DNA of 12,527 nucleotides from Halobacteriales archaeon QH_10_67_13. Lineage in GTDB: Archaea > Halobacteriota > Halobacteria > Halobacteriales > Haloarculaceae. Numbering within the stretch: position 1 is the stretch's first letter; every line of letters begins with the position of its first letter. A program made the position numbers and the translations under genes. Below the pieces are notes generated by a model. That model ran no database searches and was not told where the DNA came from. It saw only the letters and a program-made list of their open reading frames with translations. This document shows positions 7,435-12,527 of this stretch, one piece after another. The stretch is taken from NCBI GenBank assembly GCA_003021335.1, contig PXQL01000107.1, positions 1 through 12,527 of the forward strand, given 5' to 3'.

Positions 7435-8271
7435 TCACCGCCAGTCGTAGACCGTCACCGCGGGGTCGGGGCGGGACGAGCGCCCCCGGGGGTTGCGCCG
7501 CGGGCTCCGGTCGCCGAGCCGGGCCCGGAGTCCGGCGCCGGTCCCCCCAGCCAGGCCGGCGAGGACGGCCCAGTTAGTCTTGAACCACCACGAGACCGGG
7601 CGATCGCCCCGGGAGATCGACCGAACGCCGTCGACCGCCTCGCGGCCGGCGTGAGTGAGCAGCCGCCAGAACACGGCCGGGCGGGGGCCGTAGTTTTTCG
7701 CAAGCCGGTAGGCGAGCGAGCGGTGTTTCGGGGCCGGATCGGTGGCTGCGTCGCCGCCATCGGTGCCGACCGTCCGGCGGGTGCACATCGACTCGCGCCA
7801 GGACAGCTCGAACTCGTTTGCGGCCATCCGGTGGGCGAGATCCCGCGAGCCGCCGACCGAGAGGGTCTCGTCGTAGCCGTCAAGTGCGTCGAGCAGGTCC
7901 CGCCGGAAGGCGACGTTTCCGGGCGTGAAGTAGGTTACCTCGCGGCCGGCGATCGTCCGTCGCTCGTGCGAGGAAGTTCCGTCCGGACCCGTCGTCGGCC
8001 CGGTCACCGCGTCCGCACTCATTAGGGCATCGGCGACGGCTTCTGCCCAGCCGGCACACACCGCGACGGTGTGATCGACGACGGCGATCACGTCGCCGGT
8101 AGCGCGGTCGACTCCGGCGTTGCGGGTCGCGTTGACTGCCCGATCAGCGAGCTCAACGAGCACGTCGACATCTCCGCGCTCGCGGACCAGCCCCGTGGTG
8201 CCGTCGGCCGATGGGCCGTTGACGACGATGATCTCCGCCTTGGGGGCGTGCGCCGGGAACGGGCCTCTCGG
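7435..8271 (-). pseudogene. Family 2 glycosyltransferase, 5'-truncated
   Basis: The recognisable protein starts at HAPKAEIIVVNGPSADGTTG, corresponding to strand 2 and the loop of a GT-A glycosyltransferase (the usual IIVVDDGSxDGT). It continues through ATGDVIAVVDH, TPGNVAFRRDLLDALDGYDE, then a C-terminal helix-rich part ending VYDWR. The first about 25-30 residues of the fold, including the VSVVxxTxN strand that binds the nucleotide, are absent. The frame is closed by TGA at 8272-8274 and no other frame upstream shows the missing strand. The first usable start is GTG at 8161-8163, well inside the domain. The upstream sequence is instead the promoter of the divergent stress-protein gene, suggesting a deletion of the 5' end. 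If translated from the GTG it would be a 242-residue fragment. Convergent with the amidohydrolase-like gene, 29 bp apart. Confidence 0.75.
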
Positions 8272-8302
8272 TCACCCCAAGGCTCAGCCGCGAGCCCGGG
8301 AT

Positions 8303-8310
8303 CTTTTACT
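8303..8310 (+). promoter_or_regulatory. Putative TATA box for the universal stress protein gene
   Basis: CTTTTACT lies centred about 26 bp before the ATG at 8332, in an otherwise GC-rich stretch. A ribosome site CGGAGG (8323-8328) lies 3 nt before the ATG, closer than usual, so the transcript may be leaderless or nearly so. Confidence 0.4.
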
Positions 8311-8331
8311 CGCCGGTCGTTACGGAGGAGT

Positions 8332-8784
8332 ATGACAGAGCGAGTCTTAGTGCCGATCGATGGGTCCGAGTCGTCCTGGGCGGCACTCGAGTACACCTTC
8401 GGACACCACGACGACAATCCGATCGTCGTACTGTACGTCGCGGATCCGTCCGAGCGGGCCTACACCGACCGGTCCCGGGGCGACGAGGACGAGCCCGACG
8501 GAGAAGAGGACTCGACGGGGGAGTACTCCGTCGAGTACAGCAAGGAGCTGTTCGAGACCGCCCGCGAGCGGGCCGACGCGGCCGGCGTCGAGGTCGAGAC
8601 CGAAACCACGATCGGGAGCCCGGCCGACGCAATCCTCGAGTACGCTGAGGACAACGAAATCGATCACATCGTGATGGGCTCGCGGGGACGGTCGGGACTG
8701 TCGCGGCTGCTGCTCGGCAGCGTCGCCGAGACGGTCGTCCGTCGGTCATCGGTCCCAGTGACGGTCGCCCGGAACGCCGAGTGA
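8332..8784 (+). CDS. Universal stress protein (UspA family)
   Basis: A single-domain UspA protein of 150 residues, usually dimeric and cytoplasmic, and often ATP-binding. The N-terminus ERVLVPIDGSESS (3-15) is the standard first strand and loop. The ATP-binding signature G-x2-G-x9-G-S is present as G116, G119, G129, S130. The last strand is VPVTVARN (141-148). Between about residues 40 and 70 there is an acidic, low-complexity loop rich in Asp/Glu, longer than in minimal Usp proteins. The start is ATG 8332, chosen because MTERVLVPIDG is the typical family start and because of the upstream TATA-like and GGAGG elements. Its stop codon directly abuts the stop codon of the convergent DHH gene. 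Confidence 0.95.
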   Translation: MTERVLVPIDGSESSWAALEYTFGHHDDNPIVVLYVADPSERAYTDRSRGDEDEPDGEEDSTGEYSVEYSKELFETARERADAAGVEVETETTIGSPADAILEYAEDNEIDHIVMGSRGRSGLSRLLLGSVAETVVRRSSVPVTVARNAE

Positions 8785-9834
8785 CTACTCGCCGGCCCAC
8801 TCGCCGAGCGCGTCGAACAGCCGACACCGAACCGTTCGCTCGACGACTGCGTCCCCGCCCGTCTCGGCGTCGGCGATAAGTCCCAGCGGGATCTGCCCCC
8901 CGGCCATGTAATCGTGTCCGCCCGCGCTGCCGACATCGCCGAAGGCCTCTTCCAGGCGGCGGCCGAGGCGGAGCGCCGGGTTCGTCGTGCGGGCGCTCAG
9001 GTGAACGCAATCCTCGACGACGCCGTAGACCGCGGTCGTCGTCACCCCTTCGAGTTTGAGCAGGTACTCCGCGGCCTGAGGGAGCACCTCCTGGGTCGCG
9101 GGGTGGTCGACGCCGGAGACCAGACACGAGCCCTGGACCTCGCGGCCGGTGATCGCCTCGCCCAGCGCCGACAGGGTCTCGGGGGTGAGCGCCGCGCCCC
9201 GGAGCTGTGCGATCAGTTCGTAGTCGGCCTCAGGGTGGAGGTAGATCGCGGTCCGGTGATCGGCCCGGGTCGTGCCGCGGGCGAAGCCGTCGGTTTCGGT
9301 TTGGATCGCAAACAGCAGCGCCGTCGCGAGCCGGGCGTCGATGTCATTCGGGAGCGCGCGGAGGTGCGCGCCGACGAGCGTCGCCGTCGCGCCGACCGAC
9401 GGGATCTGCTCGACGTAGGCTCCGGTCACCGCCTCCGTGGAGTGGTGATCGATGATAATATCCGGACCCCGATCCGCTGACACCGGGTTGTTCCGGCCCG
9501 GGACGCTGTGATCGACGAACGCGACCCGGTCGTAAGCGTCGAGATCGACCGCCGAGACGGCCGCGAGGTCGATCTCGAGGGCGTTGACCATCGTGCGGTT
9601 TTCTTGACGGGAGAGCCCTCCGCCGTGTGCGACGACGACCTCCTCGACTCCGACGTGGGTCGCGATCCGCCCGAGCCCGAGCGCGCTGGCGATGGTATCG
9701 GGATCGGGATTGTCATGACAGACGACGACCAGCGAGGCCGCCGGAGCCAACGCCGCGCGTAGCCGCTCCGTCCGCCCGGTCAGGGCGGTCCCGGTCCCCG
9801 CGGGCAGGGCGCGAGCGGCGTCTGAGTTTGACAT
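8785..9834 (-). CDS. DHH/DHHA1 family phosphoesterase
   Basis: A 349-residue protein of the DHH superfamily (RecJ/NrnA-like), which cleaves phosphodiester or phosphoanhydride bonds in short oligonucleotides or signalling nucleotides using manganese. Motif I is CHDNPDPDTIASAL (39-52), motif II AFVDHS (105-110), motif III IIIDHHS (126-132), with TETDGF (179-184) as motif IV. The C-terminal DHHA1 domain has the substrate-binding GGHDYMAGG (305-313). All motifs look intact, so it should be active; oligoribonuclease/pAp phosphatase (NrnA-like) is the closest guess, but the substrate is not determined. The start ATG at 9834 is preferred over an upstream GTG/ATG-type extension because GGAGTGAT (9839-9846, minus strand), complementary to the 16S rRNA tail, precedes it. 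Divergent from the broken phosphohexomutase gene. Confidence 0.9.
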   Translation of the reverse strand: MSNSDAARALPAGTGTALTGRTERLRAALAPAASLVVVCHDNPDPDTIASALGLGRIATHVGVEEVVVAHGGGLSRQENRTMVNALEIDLAAVSAVDLDAYDRVAFVDHSVPGRNNPVSADRGPDIIIDHHSTEAVTGAYVEQIPSVGATATLVGAHLRALPNDIDARLATALLFAIQTETDGFARGTTRADHRTAIYLHPEADYELIAQLRGAALTPETLSALGEAITGREVQGSCLVSGVDHPATQEVLPQAAEYLLKLEGVTTTAVYGVVEDCVHLSARTTNPALRLGRRLEEAFGDVGSAGGHDYMAGGQIPLGLIADAETGGDAVVERTVRCRLFDALGEWAGE

Positions 9835-9880
9835 ACGTATCACTCCCGGCGGTGTGCCGAACTCAATCTTATCCGCGTGG

Positions 9881-9888
9881 AACATAAC
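9881..9888 (-). promoter_or_regulatory. Possible TATA box for the DHH gene
   Basis: On the minus strand GTTATGTT lies about 50 bp before the ATG, which would give a leader of about 25 nt containing the Shine-Dalgarno GGAG at 9843-9846. A second AT patch (GGATAAG, minus strand, near 9865-9871) is an alternative. Confidence 0.3.
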
Positions 9889-9906
9889 TCTTCTGCCGCA
9901 ACCGAC

Positions 9907-9916
9907 ATATTTAAAA
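9907..9916 (+). promoter_or_regulatory. Putative TATA box for the phosphohexomutase gene
   Basis: ATATTTAAAA is the clearest archaeal TATA element in the window. It lies about 58 bp before the GTG at 9969, and a start about 25 nt downstream leaves a leader of about 30 nt with GGAG (9958-9961) 7 nt before the GTG. The promoter appears intact although the gene is broken. Confidence 0.55.
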
Positions 9917-9968
9917 ACATGCGAGCGAGCCCCGCGGGAGTTTTGTGCTCGGTGGCGGGAGTACGGGC

Positions 9969-11259
9969 GTGAGCCAGATTACGTTCGGGACCGATGGCTG
10001 GCGGGCGCCGGCAGCAGAGTTCACCGCGGATCGGGTTCAGCGGGTCGGACGCGCCGTCGCGAAACACCTCGACGCGCGGACCATCGAGGGACCGGTGGCA
10101 ATCGGGTACGACGCCCGCGAGCACTCCGAGACCCACGCGGAGACTGGCCTGGACGGTCGCCGAGGGTGAGTACGCGGGCGGGCTGATGGTGACGGCCTCG
10201 CACAACCCGCCCGGGTACAACGGCGTGAAGTTCATTCCCACAGACGGCGCGCCCGCACCCCAAGCGGAGACCGACGACATCGAGAGCCGGCTCGGCGACA
10301 CGGCGGCCGGCGGGGCGTTCGAGCGACGGAACTTCCGCGAGTCGTACGTCGAGGCGGTGCTCGGAGCCGTGGACGCGGACCTGACCGGCCGGACGATCGC
10401 CTACGACGCGATGCACGGCAGCGGTCGGGGGGTGACCGACCGGGTTCTCGAGGCGGCCGGGGCGACGGTCCACAGGCACCGCTGCGAGCACGAGCCTGCG
10501 TTCGGCGGGACCGCCCCCAATCCGGGCCCCGAGCGGGCCGCCGGGCTGGTTGAAGCCGTTACGAGCGGCGCGGTCGATCTCGGGATCGTTAACGACGGCG
10601 ACGCCGACAGGGTCGGGCTGGTCGCTCCCGGGGTGGGCTACTTGGACGAGAGCCTCGTGCTCGCGGTGCTGTACGAGTTTCTCCTCGAGCGGGCGACCGG
10701 CGACGCGGTCCGAACGGTCTCGACGAGCAGCCTCGTCGACGGCGTCGCGGCGGCGGCAGGTCGGGCGGTCCACGAGACGCCGGTTGGGTTCAAGTGGGTC
10801 GCAGAGGCTATGGCCGAGACGGACGCGCTGATCGGCGGCGAGGAAAGCGGCGGGTACGGGCTTGGGTCGCATCTCAGGAATAAGGACGGCGTGGTGACGG
10901 CGCTGCTGGCCGCGGCCGCCGACGCCGAGCGACCGCTCGCCGAGCGGATTCGGGAGCTGCGGGCGAGCCACGGGCCGGTCCTCCAGGATCGAACGAGCGT
11001 TCCGTGTCCCGACGACCGCAAGGCTACTGCGATGGAGGCGCTTGTCGGGGATCCCCCCGAACGCGTCGCCGGACGGGCAGTCACACGTCACGAGACCGTC
11101 GACGGGCTGAAGCTGTATCTCGAGGGAGGAGCGTGGGTGCTCGTCAGGCCGTCGGGCACCGAGCCGAAGCTCCGGATCTACGCGGAGGCAACCGACGCGG
11201 AGACCGTCGGGGAGCTCCTCTCGGACGCCCACGAGCGCGTCGAGGGGCTCACCTCCTGA
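9969..11259 (+). pseudogene. Phosphohexomutase (phosphoglucomutase/phosphomannomutase/GlmM family) with internal out-of-frame deletion
   Basis: The family interconverts sugar 6-phosphates and 1-phosphates for polysaccharide, glycoprotein or amino-sugar synthesis. The N-terminus ITFGTDGWRAPAAEF and AIGYDAREHSETHAE is in one frame, which ends at TGA 10167-10169. The rest is in the next frame from about 10144: LAWTVAEGEYAGGLM, then the phosphoserine loop TASHNPP (serine codon 10198-10200), the metal loop DGDADR (10594-10611), the sugar loop GEESGGYG (10837-10860), and the phosphate loop [14 protein letters not shown] (from 11146). Between YDAREHS and LAWTV the family normally has about 20-25 more residues, so about 65-80 bases (3n+2) are missing, not just one base. 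All other domains read through intact to 11259. GTG 9969 was chosen as start from the GGAG site and the protein match. Confidence 0.85.
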
Positions 11260-11635
11260 CCCCGCGCAGGCGGTCCCGGCCGTCGACGGGCTCGATCGCG
11301 AACCCGAGCGACGCCCAGAACGGGCGCACCGACGGGTCAAACCGGGCGGTGAGTCGATCGCGTCGGCGGGCGGCGGCCGCGACCAGCGCCGTGCCCACTC
11401 CCTGCCCGCGCCGGCGCGGACGGACCGCGATCGCCGCGATCCGCTTGCCGTCGAGTACGAGCGCTCCCAGGAGTGGCTCTCCCCGCGAGTCCTCGCCGCC
11501 GGACTCGACGGCGGCCAGGATCGTCCGCTCGGCGAGCGGGTCGGGAATCTCGAGCGCGCCGGCGTTGAGAAGCCGACGCACGTCGAGGCGCTCCCCGGGC
11601 GCGGCCAGCCTGACGACAGGGTCTCGTGTGGCCAC
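11249..11635 (-). CDS. GNAT family N-acetyltransferase
   Basis: A small 128-residue acetyl-CoA-dependent transferase of unknown substrate. The acetyl-CoA binding motif A is [19 protein letters not shown] (66-84), with the RxxGxG/A-type pyrophosphate loop RRGQGVG. The C-terminal FWASLGF (106-112) is the usual motif B end. The start is GTG at 11633-11635, as no ATG is in frame; the true start could be later. The 3' end overlaps the phosphohexomutase end by 11 bp (convergent). Divergent from rfcS, whose ATG lies 91 bp away. Short for the family, but the core is complete. Confidence 0.8.
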   Translation of the reverse strand: MATRDPVVRLAAPGERLDVRRLLNAGALEIPDPLAERTILAAVESGGEDSRGEPLLGALVLDGKRIAAIAVRPRRRGQGVGTALVAAAARRRDRLTARFDPSVRPFWASLGFAIEPVDGRDRLRGVRR

Positions 11636-11697
11636 GCCGGTCGTTGGTGGCCGGCGACTACAGGCTGTCGGTACCGCGGGCGAGGGGAACAGAACGG

Positions 11698-11705
11698 TTT
11701 ATGAT
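11698..11705 (+). promoter_or_regulatory. Putative TATA box for rfcS
   Basis: TTTATGAT is centred about 26 bp before the ATG at 11727, suggesting a leaderless transcript. GGAG (11722-11725) sits only 1 nt from the ATG, too close to serve as a normal ribosome site. A small inverted repeat CCGA-N6-TCGG (11710-11723) lies between TATA and ATG. Confidence 0.45.
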
Positions 11706-11726
11706 CGGCCCGACACTGGTCGGAGT

Positions 11727-12527
11727 ATGAGCGGAGGCGAGGGCGAACCGGCGACGGTTCGCGAGGAGGTCTGGCTGGAGCAGTACCGTCCGCAGCGACT
11801 CGAAGACGTCGTCGGGCAGGACGCGATCACCGAGCGCCTCCAGACGTACGTCGATCAGAACGACCTCTCGCATCTCTTGTTCGCAGGGCCTGCCGGCGTC
11901 GGGAAGACCACGAGCGCCCTGGCGATCGCCCGCGAGCTGTACGGGGAAGATTGGGAACAACACTTCTTAGAGCTCAACGCCTCCGACGAGCGCGGGATCG
12001 ACGTGATCCGCGAGCGAGTAAAGAGCTTCGCGCGGACCGCCTTCGGCGGCGCGGAGTACCGGATCATCTTCCTCGATGAGGCAGATGCGTTGTGTGTGCC
12101 GCCCGGAACGGAGGTCGTCACCGGATACCCATCTGCTCCGGAGGTAAAGCCGATCGAGGACGTCGACCCCGACGGCGAGCCTATCCCGTCGGTCGACTTC
12201 GAGACAAACGAGATTCAGTCTGACACGGGCAAGCGGGTGGACTCTGGCGTCGCGGATTTCTTCGAGGTTGAGTTAGACGACGGGCGAACGATCCAGGCGA
12301 GCCTCACGCACCCGTTTTTCGTCGTCGGCGAGGACGGACGACTTGTCGAAACAGAGCTTCAAGCGCTGTCGCAGGGAGACGAGATAGCCGATTTCAAAGA
12401 ACAGATCGGTGTCTCTCGGTGTGAGGTGTGTGGAGCCTGGACCGCGGGGCGATACTGTTCCGTCGAGTGCAAAGACGAGGGCCACAGTCATGAGATGCGA
12501 TGTGAAGGAAATCCGATGCCGATGGAC
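11727..12527 (+). CDS. rfcS: Replication factor C small subunit, intein-interrupted; 3' end outside window
   Basis: The clamp-loader small subunit uses ATP to place the PCNA ring on DNA during replication and repair. The first 122 residues are extein: [18 protein letters not shown] (14-31), the typical RFC start box; Walker [10 protein letters not shown] (54-62); [14 protein letters not shown] (79-92), the RFC box around the LNASD motif; and Walker B IIFLDEAD (113-120). After DEADAL the sequence switches to an intein starting at Cys (12093), still in the same frame. In intein-free haloarchaeal homologues, as I recall, DEADAL is followed by TSDAQSALRR, which would make Thr the +1 residue. The C-extein and the rest of the intein lie beyond the window. 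The start is ATG 11727 with a TATA box at -26. Confidence 0.95.
   Translation, partial: MSGGEGEPATVREEVWLEQYRPQRLEDVVGQDAITERLQTYVDQNDLSHLLFAGPAGVGKTTSALAIARELYGEDWEQHFLELNASDERGIDVIRERVKSFARTAFGGAEYRIIFLDEADALCVPPGTEVVTGYPSAPEVKPIEDVDPDGEPIPSVDFETNEIQSDTGKRVDSGVADFFEVELDDGRTIQASLTHPFFVVGEDGRLVETELQALSQGDEIADFKEQIGVSRCEVCGAWTAGRYCSVECKDEGHSHEMRCEGNPMPMD
12093..12527 (+). other. Intein, N-terminal part, inserted in the RfcS Walker B motif
   Basis: A self-splicing protein element. Block A is [10 protein letters not shown] at its residues 1-10, with the nucleophile Cys1. Block B is [11 protein letters not shown] (68-78), with the conserved His73. The 145 residues present end at the window edge, so the C-terminal splicing blocks (F, G) are not seen. 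After block B comes [10 protein letters not shown], the usual splicing-domain strand (blocks N4/C). Then Cys110, Cys113, Cys122 and Cys126 form C-x2-C-x8-C-x3-C, with YCS at 121-123, followed by H131, H133, C137 and GNPM (139-142). A zinc knuckle followed by a GxNPM-like motif is reminiscent of HNH/NUMOD homing endonucleases. This is an inference. No LAGLIDADG motif is visible in this part. Confidence 0.9.

Noticed and set aside
8071..8331. Upstream extension of the universal stress protein ORF
   Set aside because: It overlaps the glycosyltransferase remnant on the other strand, is not Usp-like, and the TATA and GGAGG elements point to ATG 8332.
10138..10170. Programmed frameshift in the phosphohexomutase gene
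   Set aside because: About 20-25 family residues are missing at the junction, so a ribosomal slip would not restore the protein; no slippery heptamer is seen.
10021..11340. A 439-codon minus-strand ORF opposite the phosphohexomutase
   Set aside because: Shadow frame; the plus strand carries four family-defining catalytic loops.

Overview
The window is a piece of haloarchaeal (class Halobacteria) chromosome. It is GC-rich, the proteins are strongly acidic, promoters are TATA-type with short or no leaders, and the gene set is archaeal: SRP54, membrane-anchored LonB, archaeal NadM, a group II chaperonin, and a small RFC clamp-loader subunit. I see no tRNA, rRNA, CRISPR array or IS element.

Layout: the 3' part of srp54 (+, 2-631) is followed by about 480 bp with no convincing gene. 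Then come lonB (-, 1112-3286), divergent nadM (+, 3446-3964), a CinA/PncC-like gene (-, 3966-4466), the wreck of a SAM hydroxide adenosyltransferase (DUF62) gene (+, 4520-4828), a Cct3-like thermosome subunit (-, 4871-6454) and a degenerate amidohydrolase-fold protein (+, 6572-7405). These are followed by a 5'-truncated family 2 glycosyltransferase (-, 7435-8271), a universal stress protein (+, 8332-8784), a DHH phosphoesterase (-, 8785-9834), a phosphohexomutase with an internal out-of-frame deletion (+, 9969-11259), a GNAT acetyltransferase (-, 11249-11635), and the start of rfcS (+, 11727 to the edge). rfcS is interrupted in Walker B by an intein.

Functional links: the genes are mostly housekeeping. 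SRP54 and LonB act at the membrane (targeting and proteolysis), the thermosome folds proteins, NadM and CinA touch NAD metabolism, and RfcS loads the sliding clamp. Most genes alternate in strand with very tight convergent ends, so nearly every gene must have its own promoter.

The most notable points are the following. (1) A SAM hydrolase gene is caught mid-decay: ATG to ATA at the start, a one-base insertion in a G run, a compensating one-base loss, and a Trp-to-stop codon, with the protein still readable across frames. (2) Two further broken genes (glycosyltransferase and phosphohexomutase) lie within about 6.5 kb, and cinA has a doubtful 5' end. (3) The RfcS Walker-B intein carries a C-x2-C-x8-C-x3-C zinc-knuckle segment after its splicing block B, which suggests an unusual endonuclease or accessory domain beyond the window edge. 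I found no obviously new multi-gene system.
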